Translations under genes and position numbers: made by a program
NCBI RefSeq assembly: GCF_964355755.1
Contig: NC_092676.1
Location: forward strand, 6,182,288 to 6,246,287
From: Antedon mediterranea
Lineage: Eukaryota; Echinodermata; Crinoidea; Comatulida; Antedonidae
DNA length: 64,000 bases
Direction of reading: 5' to 3'
Part shown: piece by piece, positions 46,701-58,078 of the stretch
How positions within the stretch are numbered: the first letter of the stretch is position 1
Layout: each line of letters starts with the position of its first letter
Notes under the pieces: model-generated
Told to the model about the DNA's origin: nothing
What the model saw: the letters and a program-made list of their open reading frames with translations, nothing else
Databases searched by the model: none

Positions 46701-48558
46701 ATACAGGGCCGTAGCCAGGATCTGTCAAGGGGGGGTTCGCACACTAAGTATTTGGGTCACCCCCACCCCCATACCTACCCCCCCCTGAGGCGAAGCAAAT
46801 TTTGTTAAATGACACCCCTAGATGGCCGGAAAAGACACTCTCATGCAGCATGCTACCAATGAGCAAAACGATCGTACTTGGACTCATGGACTAACGATAA
46901 CATTTGTTGCCGTATGTTAGATGCGCGTGCTCTGTGCGGAACCGCCGATTGTTTGATCATTTTACTCGATATTTTGTTTTGCGTTCAAGTTCAATGCGAA
47001 CGTACGTCTAGGAGAAGCCCCGAAAAAAGCACACTGGGTGAAGGCAAATGCAATTCTTATTATAGCTCTATCTATAATATTTATTTACAGCAATTTGTTG
47101 AGGAAATTAAATATGCCAATGTAAATAGGTGATATTGATACATTTGAGTACGTATCGGCTGGTGGTCTAGAAAAAAATAATCGGATGTCATAATGTGAAC
47201 TACAGTACATGATACCATAGATATTATAGTGTAAAATATTAATATTCACTATAATCCTCTATGATACATTATACTTTATAGCCACACATAAATACTGATG
47301 TATGTCGGAAGGTTATATACTTTATGCATGCTGCCTGACTGCCAGTGATCTAAACAATTGGTACGCAGTTGTCTGGCGGTGTCCTTTGTACGAATCGTTC
47401 GTCCGTCCCCCAGCTCGCTGTGAGACGCGTCAATATCATGTTACATGCAGGGACCAAACATTTGTTTTTCAGGTTAAAATCGGCAATTCATTTGCAACTC
47501 TTTACAGACTATATCACTCGAAGTACTCTCATACAGGGAAGAAGGTACTGTATGAGTTATTCCGAACGAGTTTACAAATTTTTTAATTTACGAACAACTT
47601 TTTGTACTGTGGGGCACGTATTTGGACGATTTTCGGAGATGAGGGTGAGGTATTGGGCATGTCGGGGATGGGGGTTCGCAGTCGGTTAAGGGGGGTTCGC
47701 TGTAAAGGGGGGGGGTTCGCCCGAACCATAAAAACCCCCCCTGGCTACGGGCCTGCGATAGATTATTCGGTGATTGGTCAACTCGCTTGCGCTGCGCTTA
47801 CGTCCTTTCGTTGTGTCAAAGTAGGAACCAAGTTTAAGCGGCTAACCGATAGACTGTCGCTCACAGTAATTTCTTGCAAAATACGACTGAATGAACGAAT
47901 TATACCAACACCATATCTAGAGGTCCAGTTGTATTCCCACTACATATAGTCTATTCCACTAAAGACAAATCCTAAAATATTTATTGACTTAAGCGGAATA
48001 CTTAGTATCAAAAATATCTGACTTAAGTATAATTGGTGAATATGGCCACATGTTGTTGGGAAAGAAAATGAGACCACCACTAGAACCATTTATTAAAAGC
48101 CATTTTCCATTTCACCCCCAAAAAAATAAAGAAAATAGAGATCATGGCCGTAGGGTGGTCCGTCTAAACCCAAAAATGTGTATCGTTATAATTATAGTAG
48201 GCCCATCTACTAACAGCACACTCACGCACCAAGTTTATACTTTTAATGGCACTTGTTTTGTTTTACGTTTTGTTTCACAGTTTTGTATAACTACTTAGTT
48301 GTGTTTGAGACATTTTTCATGCTTTTCATTGGACGATTGATCTTAAGCCAGTGGAAGGACATACGATGCAATCCAGTAGACACGCTAAGCATGGCCAGTT
48401 CAGGTTTGCCGCCAAATATATTTGATCTTGATATCAACGACGCCGCTAGGCGTAACTATATTTCACTTTTGAAAAGCGTTTCAATGATGGATGAAACGGT
48501 AGTAAAGACGGCGTGTGAAAACTCGAGGATTGTGAAAACGTTGGAAACCGATGTATGA
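43797..48558 (+). CDS. SLC51A: Organic solute transporter subunit alpha homologue
   Basis: Seven coding exons, 1119 nt, 372 residues: 43797-43878, 44298-44458, 44999-45072, 45439-45597, 45840-45951, 46340-46592, 48281-48558; all GT-AG and in frame. Seven hydrophobic segments are visible, starting with LLLATASVLTCLTFCLFL and ending near YNYLVVFETFFMLFIGRLIL. Family landmarks are FKYMTSKVPFGARRGYLAWL, GIYIPRASILANW, a loop LACCCLCLP matching the cysteine cluster of human OST-alpha, and RPLVLFIAAVLWADGIY. OST-alpha pairs with OST-beta (SLC51B) for facilitated export of steroids and bile-type solutes across the basolateral membrane. Human alpha is 340 residues. Start could instead be the in-frame ATG at 43812. 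The cysteine loop favours SLC51A over TMEM184. AATAAA signals follow at 48615, 48646 and 48837. Confidence 0.9.
46629..46706. repeat. MITE-B copy 2, left half (split by insertion)
   Basis: AAGCTTGGTTCCACTAGGAT then GCAAGGATGTAAGCG... up to ATAGGCGATA. Its other half resumes at 47755 with CGATAGATTATTCGGTGATT. In SLC51A intron 6. Confidence 0.88.
46707..47754. mobile_element. TIR element inserted in MITE-B, about 1.05 kb
   Basis: Ends are CAGGGCCGTAGCCAGGATCT at the left and CCTGGCTACGGGCCTG at the right, an inverted repeat of about 16 bp with G-runs just inside. Flanked by CGATA on both sides, a 5-bp target duplication. GGGGGTTCGC motifs recur near both ends. ORFs inside are short and unrecognised; likely non-autonomous. 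Confidence 0.8.
47755..47850. repeat. MITE-B copy 2, right half
   Basis: CGATAGATTATTCGGTGATT through GTGTCAAAGTAGGAACCAAG. Completes the element interrupted at 46706. Confidence 0.88.
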
Positions 48559-49214
48559 TCGAATACAAAATGATCGGCGACGTTGTTAGGCGACGTATGG
48601 CCGAAGCTGAACCAAATAAATTATTTCCACATACCATTTAGTCGCAATAAAATCTACGACGATACGACAAGACGATATCGTTATTTATTGTCGTTGATAT
48701 TATCTGTTATCGTTTATTTACACTCGTTTGTGAGACTGTATTTCTGTTTCTGTCATCTTCCTGTTATCTAGATTTCATTTTTATACAACCCGTGTGTTTT
48801 GATATACAGTAAATGAATACGGTATTAGGATTAGAAAATAAATGGCAAGAAAACGCAATAATTTAATGTTAATTAAGATTTAATTTAAGAGGAAGATTTT
48901 TACTTAAAATATACTTTATGCAGTTTATTTTATTTTATTTCATCTTCATCCAACAGCGACCAAAGTCGCCCATAACAGGATTTTATATACTGTACATTGC
49001 AGAAACAGGGTGTTCGATTTGGCAACTTTACGATAGATATTAATGGTATTTCATAGCGTACAGAAATTAGTCTAATTCTTCCATGGTCATAAGCTATTCG
49101 ATATGATTACTGTTAAATACATCGCTTTTCATATTGTGTTTGTCGTATTAGAAAAGTATTAAAGACAAGCCTGTAGATATAAAATATTTATCAAGTTCCT
49201 AGGTACTATAGCTA
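48559..49214. other. SLC51A 3' UTR and gap to the minus-strand gene
   Basis: Contains AATAAA at 48615-48620, 48646-48651 and 48837-48842 for the plus-strand gene. A T-rich SINE-like stretch is at 48940-48990. The two genes converge here. Confidence 0.5.
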
Positions 49215-52200
49215 CTATTTATCCTGTTTTGGTGGATTACATTGTAGAGCCCAAGCTATCTCCATAAACGGGTCAGCATCAGTATTGGTGACGTAAGTAG
49301 CTTCCATAAGTTTAGTCACTGTTCTTTTCCGTACCCAGTCATTTAAGAACGACTTATATAAACTCGCAGATAATACCGACATATCGAATCCGTGTATGGC
49401 GTATCCACGTCTAGAGGTCCACTTTGCACCATGGGGTGACAGGCATTTTTTAACGTGAACACATTTAATAACGTCTTCCCATAAACGTTCATGCAGACTG
49501 GAATTTCTCACCATCAATAACCCACCAGATTCAATCATCGGAGAGTTTTCAAGTTGTTTCTTAAATGTCTCATTCAGCCCCATATGTAAAAACATATTAG
49601 GATGCGTGTTGGATACTACAGATCTGTTGAGCAGTTTCGCCGCAATTCCGTAGTTTTCTATTGTGTACGGAAAAAGGTGGTCGATGGAACTTCGGAATCG
49701 TGACGTCGGATTTGCATAGTACACTGCGCCATATTCATCCAGAAGATCCTTTAAAAGGAAAGTAATGATAATACCTGATTTGCATATTGTTCAGGTGTAA
49801 GCAAGCAATGTCAAATGGCAATCTCATTTTCTAATAGTAGCTAATCTATATTATAAGTGAGAGAGTTTGTAAGTTTGTCTGTCTGTTTGTTCGTTATACA
49901 CATTTTTGTTACTGCACGTAACCTTACATGAGGTATCAAAATGACCGCAATTAATTGTACCGGGAATGTTAAACTATATTTGAACATCATCCGCCATCTA
50001 GGATCCAAGTTAGGGACCAAAATGTGTTCAAAATGGCCCATTTTCCCCCACTTTTGATGTTTGTTCGTTATACAAATTTCTGTTTCTGCATGTAACCATA
50101 CATTATGGGGTATCGAAATGACCGCAATTGTACCGGGAATGTTCTAAACTATATTTGAACATCATCCGCCATCTAGGATCCAAGTTAGGGGCCAAAATGG
50201 CCTATTTCCCCCCACTTTTGATGTTTGTTCGTTATACACATTTCTGTTTCTGCATGTAACCATACATATGGGGTATCAAAATGATCGCAATTGTACCGGG
50301 AATATTCTAAACTATATTTGAACATCATCCGCCATCTAGGATCCAAGTTAGGGGCCAAAATGTGGTCAAAATGGCCCATTTCCCCCCACTTTTTGATGTT
50401 TGTTCGTTATACAAATTTCTGTTTCTGCATGTAACCATACATATGGGGTATCAAAATGATCGCAATTGTACCGGGAAGGTTTTAAACTACGTTTGAAAAC
50501 CATTTATACCAAGATTAGATATTCCAATTATCAGCCAATTTATCACCTATTTATTTACACATTTTACAACGTACATTTTGAAGCTGAAGTTGAATTGAAT
50601 TTGTCGTGGGAAGAATTTGTTTTAAAAATAGAGTGTGGGGTGTTATTGAAGAGGGGTGAGTATAAGGAGACCTGGAGTCGGGTGTTAATAGGCTTCCTAC
50701 GGTACTGAAAAGGCTGTAAATTAATTTTGAAACCCGCCCTGGGGCGGGTATAATTGTTAGTCATGTATAAAAGCTTCTTACGTGAAAGTGGCGACAACGT
50801 TTTGTAAAAGTCATATGGACATTTTAATTAACACAACGATATAAAAGTGAGACGGAATGTAACCCAAAAAGTTCTGTTCCCACGCAACGCAAAAACATAA
50901 GTGAACCGAAAGTAATCTGACCAATCACAACGCGATGGATCATCCGAACTATCGCTTGTGATTGGTCAGCTCTTGCGGAAGCAAGCTTTAGTTGATTGGT
51001 CAGTTGGGATAACAAACTTACCTTCATTGCTAGCACCCTCCATCCGTTGTTATCAATGTTCTTGATATGGCTGGGATGGTTGCGAAATGGAAAGTCTTTT
51101 ATTTCTACGTTGCATAGTTGTTTAAGCTGTAGAAAAAAATAACTAACTCTGTAAATGTATATTGGTGCTTAACAATTAAATGAGTGAAATGAACTTACAT
51201 GTAATGCTCTGCACTACCAAATGTGAATATGATGTGCCCATATTGGGACACCAGGGGACACGATGACGTCATACCACTACCATACCACACCTTTTTTGTC
51301 AAACTAGTTTGATAATGTAGCTCAGCACTGTCTTCCTTTATCATATTTGTGTGACCTCAACAATTTTAAACACTCATTTTTTTTAGTCCGTTTCATGAAA
51401 TGATAGACACTTTAAAAATAGTAACATAGTTATTCTGATAACATATATGCTATAACAAATGCTGGACTTACACGGTTTTTAATACCTTCTTTCATCCCAA
51501 GATTGTATATAATAATCTTCCGTCTGGGCATGTGAATTTGTGCCGATACGATTAAGCCAAATCCTATTTTTGCATTAAATTTCGTAAATCCTGTCATAAT
51601 CACAGTCTGTGCTTTTAACTGGTCAACTGTCCAGTTTCCAATACCAACCGCTGTGCTTACTTGATGGATATTTTCCATGTATACTGGTTTTTGGTTGGCA
51701 AACATTTCATTCATAAACTGTTGAAATTCTAAATGTTCTTCTGTGTGGTTGTTAGGTTTGATTAGGTGACTATTTTGCTTGCTTTTGTAATACAGGTTTT
51801 GCCGGGATTCTGCTAGGTGACTGTAGATTTTAGAATTAAATATATGTATTTGCGGTAACAACCCGTTCTTATGTTGTTGATTGTGCTTCTGACTTGCATG
51901 GTCATCCGTGACTACTTGTGAAACCAAAGTAAAAAATAAAATAAGTTAGCTTACACATTTCATAGCAGCAATAACATAACACATCGTGATCTCTTTGCTT
52001 TTCTTCCTTATATCTTTACTCTTTTTTAAAAGTTTTTAATAAACGATTTTTATTTTATTATATTTATATTTTTGCTTTATGTACACGACAACTTACGATC
52101 AAATAACAGTTTTTCACATCGCAACTTATACAACGTAATTTTGAAAACTACATCCATTTTTCTATATACATACAACGTACATTTCTAGTCTAACACAAAG

Positions 52201-52867
52201 TTTTTCTAAACTTTCTATTATCTAAAAGTCGAAGATAGCCAGGTCTCGGATCCACTCTATTGTCGCCACAGATTGATATCTTCATCAGTACTTCTATGAA
52301 TGGATGATTAGGTGGGAACACGAACGCTAGTTGATCATACCCAGTACCGTTTTGATCGTACGATTAATCGGGAAACCACCTCACGACAATAACATCGTTT
52401 CGTTAACACATTTCATAGCAGCAATAACATCGTGAAGTGGTGAAATCATGTGTTTCGTTACACATTTCATATAGCAGCAATAACATCGTGAAGTGGTGAA
52501 ATCATGTGTTTCGTTAACACATTTCATAGCAGCAATAACATCGTGAAGTGGTGAAATCATGTGTTTCGTTATGTTTATTTGTATTGTTTTATTATGTTTT
52601 TAAATTGACGAAATAAATTAAATGAAGCGGAAAAAAAATGTTAATCTGTTAATTTTTACTTGATTGTTCTTGAATATATGAACAAATGCAAAGTAATATA
52701 TTATACAGTATAATATTTGTCATTTAACAAACACGGGATGGTATTGGCGGGGAAAATGTAATGAACTTACGTGTATGCCTTAATCTAAATATAAGTAAAA
52801 TGTATACAACTACACACACGACGCAACCAGCAAAGAAAGCGGTTAATTTACACGGTTTTATTTTCAT
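49215..52867 (-). CDS. DUF1647-type type II membrane protein (putative glycosyltransferase-like)
   Basis: Four coding exons, 1179 nt, 392 residues: 52771-52867, 51472-51914, 51022-51126, 49215-49748; GT-AG junctions, stop at 49215-49217. A polypyrimidine acceptor lies two bases before the ATG, so a 5' UTR exon exists upstream. Residues 1-32 are a short basic start and one membrane anchor (CVVCVVVYILLIF), typical of Golgi enzymes. The core reads VIMTGFTKFNAKIGFGLIVSAQIHMPRRKIIIYNLGMK, split here across an exon end with KEGIKNR, then LCNVEIKDFPF, NGWRVLAMK, DLLDEYGAVYYANPTSRFRS. This order is that of Pfam DUF1647, a family usually placed near sugar transferases. N-glycosylation sequons (NHT, NWT, NRS, NSS) fit a luminal domain. 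Where relatives commonly have an acidic D-x-S after the GAVYY strand, this has NPTS. Substrate unknown. Confidence 0.82.
49888..50490. repeat. Tandem repeat, about 170-bp unit x 3.5
   Basis: GTTTGTTCGTTATACA starts units near 49887, 50059, 50224 and 50399. Each contains GGGTATCAAAATGACCGCAA-like text, CATCCGCCATCTAGGATCCA and a CCCCCACTTTTGATG end. In the intron between the last two exons of the DUF1647 gene. Confidence 0.92.
50865..51017. repeat. MITE-B copy 3 (diverged)
   Basis: TTCCCACGCAACGCAAAAAC, CTGACCAATCACAACGCGAT and CGCTTGTGATTGGTCAGCTC match the MITE-B arms; the right end is diverged. It ends just before the exon at 51022. Confidence 0.75.
51204..51328. repeat. MITE-A copy 15 (diverged)
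   Basis: GCTCTGCACTACCAAATGTG at the left and CAAACTAGTTTGATAATGTAG at the right, with ATGTGCCCATAT and TGACGTCAT inside. The only clear MITE-A outside ASCC3. Confidence 0.75.
52006..52387. repeat. Interspersed repeat, about 380 bp, copy 2
   Basis: Matches 19561-19935 in the same orientation with few differences, ending GGGAAACCACCTCACGA. In intron 1 of the DUF1647 gene. Confidence 0.9.
52388..52570. repeat. Tandem repeat, about 60-bp unit x 3
   Basis: ACACATTTCATAGCAGCAAT then AACATCGTGAAGTGGTGAAA and TCATGTGTTTCGTTA, three copies; the first lacks the middle part. One partial copy also lies at about 51954-51984, on the other side of the 375-bp repeat, which therefore seems to have inserted into this array. 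Confidence 0.85.
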
Positions 52868-53036
52868 TTCTGAAAAAAAAAAAATGAAAAGCCTACAAAG
52901 TACATAACAATAGTAGGTATGCCTATACAGTAGCCTACTATGAATAGTTTGAAACGTTATATTGCAATCAACGCAGGACTGAACACAATACAGTAGTGAC
53001 GTAATGACGATATGCTAGGACCAATTTATGATAAGG

Positions 53037-53235
53037 CAAAAAAAAAAAAATTGTTTGTTTGCTGTCATCCGCCGCCCCTAATTTCGCCAAAAATTTGGGG
53101 CGGAGATAAGAAAAAGTTTTTTTTGTACGTTGAGGGCGCTTTTTAAACAAAAGTTTTTTTATCACTGGGTGACTACTTCTTCGCATGCAGCTAAAGTAAA
53201 ATGACGTCACGTTAAAGCCTGTCGTCAAATAAGCG
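53037..53235. repeat. Inverted-repeat arms a and d (left)
   Basis: ATTGTTTGTTTGCTGTCA (53050-53067) recurs inverted near 58530-58550. ACTACTTCTTCGCATGCAGC then AAAATGACGTCACGTTAAAG (about 53171-53215) recurs inverted at 53925-53972. Confidence 0.75.
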
Positions 53236-54544
53236 CGGAGCGGCGCTATACAATCTTTGATTTTACAAAATGTTTTCAGTGATAAATGATGGTGCGATCG
53301 GTGGTACGGAAAATAAAATTATTCCGATTTTGTTCCTGATAACAAAGAAGCAGATTAAATATAGTTGTTTATTTGACCCATTTGGCTTAGATGCCTATGC
53401 CTAGAAAGATTTTCTATGATACTATCTACTCACTAGCGGCCTAAAATACAGTATATTTGAGTAGTAGTTTATTAGTACACTACACACTATCACTGCCTAT
53501 CAGGCCATCCATATCCTCCTTCATCGTTACCGCGTGGCATAGTGTACATCTGCACGATGCCACGGCTAACTACACTTCCCACCCACCCTAGCAGCTAGGT
53601 ATGCACTGCGCTGCCACTAGGCCTAGGGCCTAGCCTATTTCGGATCTCATGTCTTGCAACATCTGAAAATACATAATGTACTAATAATACTGTACATTAT
53701 TGTTATTTTTTATTCGCACTGGAAGGAAGTATCCAGGCTTTCCTGTTATGTTAAAATTAAATATATTATTTATTATCCTCAGCAGTGAAAAAAATTATAT
53801 TTTGTTGTACAGTATATGCCGTGATTTTAATTGTTAAAAACATGATCGTCAGTAGTCGATGGCTCAGGAGTTTCGATAAATCTCGCGTCGCGCGTGGTGG
53901 AAAACACGCGCATGATACTCTGTGACGACCCACTTTAACGTGACGTCATTTAGCTGCATGCGAAAAAGTAGTCACCGATTTTTTTTGGCCGAAAAGGTGT
54001 AAAAATCGAGTATGCGAGGATGAAACAATAAAAATAATAACGTAGCATATATTTCGGTGTATAATCGCACTTTTGACACGCAAATTTAACCTCTAAATTA
54101 AGGGTGCGTCTTATACACTTATACAACATAAATGCCTCAACACACAGATATCGCCACCTCGTTTGCTAGGCCTGGGCTTTTTAAGGTAAGGCCTAGGCCC
54201 ATATTAGTATTTACTAAAGTCTAAATAAAGAGTAGGCCTAGCCTAGTACAGTGTACTAGCGTAACAGCAACCTGCTAGTTTTCAAGGCATTCTAGCGTGA
54301 TTTTGTACTAAATATGATGAAAAGACTTGTTCATTATGGAGCTGTTTTAGGCGCTCCGATAAAATTTCATTTGTAAACGTAACGTTAACGATTGGAATAG
54401 TATTATAGTTATACGCACGACCGTCGTACCCCCAGCGTGAGCGAGTAGTTCTTGGCAACCACATTGTGTACACAGTATTCGACTAGTATATTCTCCAGTT
54501 GATTATAGCATAGACCTAGCGTACACACTTCTAGGATACATAGA
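53236..54544. other. Gene-free spacer with inverted pieces
   Basis: Holds the inverted partner of 53171-53215 at 53925-53972 and, at 54050-54122, ATATTTCGGTGTATAATCGC plus GGGTGCGTCTTATACAC. Both of these recur inverted or direct at 58225-58285. The GTGCGTCTTATACAC words recall pogo/Tigger-type termini. No supported exon. Confidence 0.55.
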
Positions 54545-55230
54545 TACTCGTATCCGGATATTCACCCCCTGGACATTTACCCCCCGGAAAACTACCCCCC
54601 GGACAACCACCACCTGGACCACTACCCCCTTTAGGACAACTACCCCTTTAGGACAACTACCCCCGGACAAATACCCCCCGGACAACAACCCCCTTAGGAC
54701 AACTACTCCCTTAGGACAACTACTCCCTGGACAACTACCCCCGGACAATTACCCCCTAGGAACAATTACCCCCCCGGACAATAACCCCCGGACAATTACC
54801 CCCCCCCCCCCTCCCGGGTAATTACCCCGCGGACAACTACCTCTGACACAATACTCCCCGTAGGACAACTACTTCCTGGACAATACTCCGAGGGCAAATA
54901 ATCTTTTAGGACAACTACCTCCGTAGGACAACTAGCCCCTGGACAACTACCCCCCGGACAATTACCCCTAGGAACAATTACCCCTGACAATTACCCCCCG
55001 GCGATTCCCCCCCCCCCCGGGTAATTACCCCGCGGACAACTACTTCTGACACAATACTCCCCGTAGGACAACTACCTCCTTGACCTGGACAATACTCCGA
55101 GGGCAAATAATCTTTTAGGACAACTACCTTCGTAGGACAACTAACCCCTGGACAACTACCACCCAGAAAAATATCCCTTTAGAACAACTACCCCCCGGAC
55201 GGACAACTACCACCCAGACCATTCAACAAC
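54545..55230. repeat. C-rich minisatellite (GGACAACTACCCCC)n with higher-order repeat
   Basis: Degenerate 14-bp units GGACAACTACCCCC. From about 54800 a longer unit of roughly 205 bp (GGGTAATTACCCCGCGGACA ... GAGGGCAAATAATCTTTTAG ...) is repeated once at about 55017. The complementary strand is G-run rich. ORFs are artefacts. Confidence 0.93.
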
Positions 55231-55303
55231 CTGACTCTGCAACAGTGTATAATAGGAATTAATAACTATATTTTAATTCGTTACTTTGACGAACTACTAT
55301 TCA

Positions 55304-55340
55304 CTAGATGGTACGCTCGCTTCGCTCGCGTACCATCTAG
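55304..55340. other. Perfect 37-bp hairpin CTAGATGGTACGC..GCGTACCATCTAG
   Basis: 13-bp perfect stem around TCGCTTCGCTC. A second hairpin with the same core and a different stem lies at 59731-59767. It marks the outer end of the 0.9-kb inverted-repeat arm. Confidence 0.9.
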
Positions 55341-56212
55341 GCCTAGGTCGTGCCCACAGATGGTTCTCGAATACATAATAATGTCAGCGTTAAAAAACTG
55401 GCGATTTCAAATGTACAATAATGTAGGACAATAATACATGTCGTTTACAGGAACGAATAAATAGACACTGTGATTTATGTACTCAACTAAAATTAGCACC
55501 CTGGGAATTACTTCCGAAAGAGAAACTTGTCACAAAATGAGACCAATTGTTTAAGTCAAATTTAAACAAACTTAATTTGTGTTTTGTATGTAACAATATG
55601 GTTGAGGGATGGGGAAGAGGATGGGTGCAAAGAGGAACAATTTTTAAATATATTCTTTATCCATTTAGTAACGAAATATTAATTGTTTTCATGTTTTACA
55701 AATAATATACCACTAAACACAGTAAAACATGCGATGTAATACTTTGTTGAAACTATCACCGTCCTAGTCGATTGAAATAGTACAGTACATGTAACGATAC
55801 ATCACTAACGACGTGTATATGTTTATATAATGTTAAACAATTTGTGAAAACCACCTCTATTCGGGGCAAATCATAAATTCGATTTAATCGTTAATAAATA
55901 TTAAATTATCTAACTCAACTTAATTAGTAGGCCTAATGGTTTTCAATTGTTTCTAGAGCCAATTCATACTTAAGTTGGTTCCTACCCTACCCACCAAAGT
56001 TGTTGTTGATATCCCTCGTACCACCGTAGGCCTATCCTCTACTGGCTTTACAACGCTACTCATGCCAGTGAGGGAAGGGTGATGATGTGGGTGGTTTAAC
56101 TGCAATAATAAAGATTTGTACATAATATACAGCGACAGAAAACGCTAGCTCATTATCCGTTAAAAAAAAAATCTATATCCAACCTCTGCAGCACAGATTG
56201 AAAAAAAAATGG
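55341..56212. repeat. 0.9-kb inverted-repeat arm A (left)
   Basis: Pairs with 58872-59730 over nearly its whole length (for example ATCACCGTCCTAGTCGATTG against CAATCGACTAGGACGGTGAT). By eye over 90% identical. Non-coding. Confidence 0.95.
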
Positions 56213-57334
56213 ATCGAATTTCTGTTATGAGTATACAGTACTTGCCTTTACGACGCCTAAGGGAATAGACACTTGTGGAACAGAGATTGGAATGTTCCAT
56301 TCATCGCAAATCAATACATTTGTATAAACGTATATTAAAGGTATCAAAATAGCATTTTTTAAGGAAAATCGGCCTGTCTTCAACATTATGATGCTATACT
56401 CGAGCTGTTCAACCGGTTTTCAGCTATTAAAAACAATTATCGTAGGAGGAGATAGGAAAATGCGAAGTGTCCTCGTATTATTGTGTGCGGGTATTTTTCA
56501 AATTGACATCAATTAGACAGTGTATACCACGATCAGAAAACACCCCTATTTGGGGCAAATCGTTGAACCTAAATTCGTTTTAATCGATCAATAACTAATT
56601 ATTATTATTATAACAGGGTTACATCAGGTGGTTAAAATCAGTACCGAAATTACGAACCAACTTTATATACCATCGAGTAAACATTCTAGAAATAACGCGC
56701 GATTTACCGAATTTTGCCCTTACGTAAATTTATATATAGATTATTGTAAACAAAAGTAAAAGATCAGGGAAGAGTTAAATTAAAAGAGTAATTTAACTCT
56801 TCCCTGTAAAAGATTGAACATAAATATAGCTTGGTATAAACTGAAGATTGTCACACATGATCATAGGATAGTCGAACGTAATTATTTAGTACTCCCTGTA
56901 TTTACTGTAAAGACTGGGTTTGCTAATAATAATAATAATTTTTGCGTCAGGACAATGCTTCGATAACCACTGGTCTTAAAAGAATTAATTTTTGTCTCAA
57001 ATTTAGTCATATATGTATTTTTGTACACTTGAAGAATAATATCACTTTTGATATTTGACCTCAATGTTCACTCACCGAATAAACGGCGATCTTTAAATAA
57101 ATTCCCCTCAAATAAACAGTGACCATGTCACTCCCATGAAACATCATATGGAATAATCGGCGTCTATTTCCATTAGATTATACCCCCTCCCATTGAATAA
57201 ACAACTTTCTTCCAATAAATGTCCACCTAAAAACCACCTAAACAATAAACAGCCCAGGCCGTTTTTTCAATAAATACGGTACTTTAAATCTAGCACATCT
57301 AGGGTCTAGCGTGCTGTTAAACAGAATAATCGGT
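56213..57334. other. Loop between arms, gene-free
   Basis: Contains a short perfect hairpin at about 56767-56810 (AGGGAAGAGTTAAATTA / TAATTTAACTCTTCCCT). At 57070-57290 degenerate AATAAAC(A/G)-type short repeats (CCCCTCAAATAAACAGTGAC, CCAATAAATGTCCACCT); the same style occurs inverted at 59.94-60.24 kb (TTTATTCGAGGG). Confidence 0.55.
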
Positions 57335-57785
57335 TAAAAACGGGTGTTTCGAAACTAGAGACTCGAGACCAGAGACCAGAGACCCGAGACCCAATACGAA
57401 AAGAGAGACCTAAATATACGAAAAGGGAGACCCACGTACGAAAAGGGAGACCCCACTATACGAAAAGGGAGACCCCACTATACGAAAAGGGAGACCCTAG
57501 TATACGAAAAGGGAGACCTAAATATACGAAAAGGGAGACCCAAATATACGAAAAGGGAGACCCAAATATACAAAATGGGAGACCCAAATATTCGAAAAGG
57601 GAGACCCACTATAAGAAAAGAGAGACCCCTCTATACGAAAAGAGAGACCACACTATACGAAAAGGGAGACCCTAATATACGAAAAGGGAGACCCAAATAT
57701 AGGTCTCCCTTTTCATATTGGGTCTCGTGTCAGGTCTCTGGTCTCGGGTCTCTAGTTTCGAAACACCCGTTAAAAACAGATGATT
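57335..57785. repeat. Foldback element with internal 22-bp satellite
   Basis: Termini GGTGTTTCGAAACTAGAGAC (left, from about 57341) and GTCTCTAGTTTCGAAACACC (right, to about 57767) are inverted over about 65 bp. TTAAAAA flanks both sides. Between them GAGACCCAAATATACGAAAAGG-type units repeat about 14 times. Confidence 0.93.
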
Positions 57786-57829
57786 TCATTTTTACAGAAA
57801 CCGGTCCTATATATTTGTCTACTTTTGGA

Positions 57830-58078
57830 TTGGGGGGGGGGGGGTGGTAGTTGACCGGGGGTAGTTATCCTAAGGGGGTAGTTGTCCTAAGGGGGTGGTT
57901 GTCCGGGGGGTAGTTGTCCGGGGGGTTGTTATCCTAAGGGGGTAGTTGTCCTAAGGGGGTAGTTGTCCGGGGGGTAGTTGTCCGGGGGGTAGTTGTCCGG
58001 GGTGTAGTTGTCCTAAGGGGGTAGTTGTCCGGGTGGTAAACATCCGGGGGGTAACTGTCTAGGGGGTAGGTGTCCTAG
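57830..58078. repeat. G-rich minisatellite (GGGGGTAGTTGTCC)n
   Basis: Exact reverse complement of the 54.5-55.2 kb unit; about 16 copies. Both arrays start from a TTCTAGGA word at their outer edge (54529 region; inverted at about 58071-58080), so they look like arms of one inverted duplication. Confidence 0.93.

Noticed and set aside
46878-47949. Several 84-115 residue ORFs in SLC51A intron 6
   Set aside because: Lie in the inserted TIR element and MITE-B; no recognisable domain, and overlapping frames are equally open.
54503-54990. Glycine/valine-rich antisense ORFs (VVVRG, GSCPG repeats)
   Set aside because: By-products of the GGACAACTACCCCC minisatellite, not collagen-like proteins.
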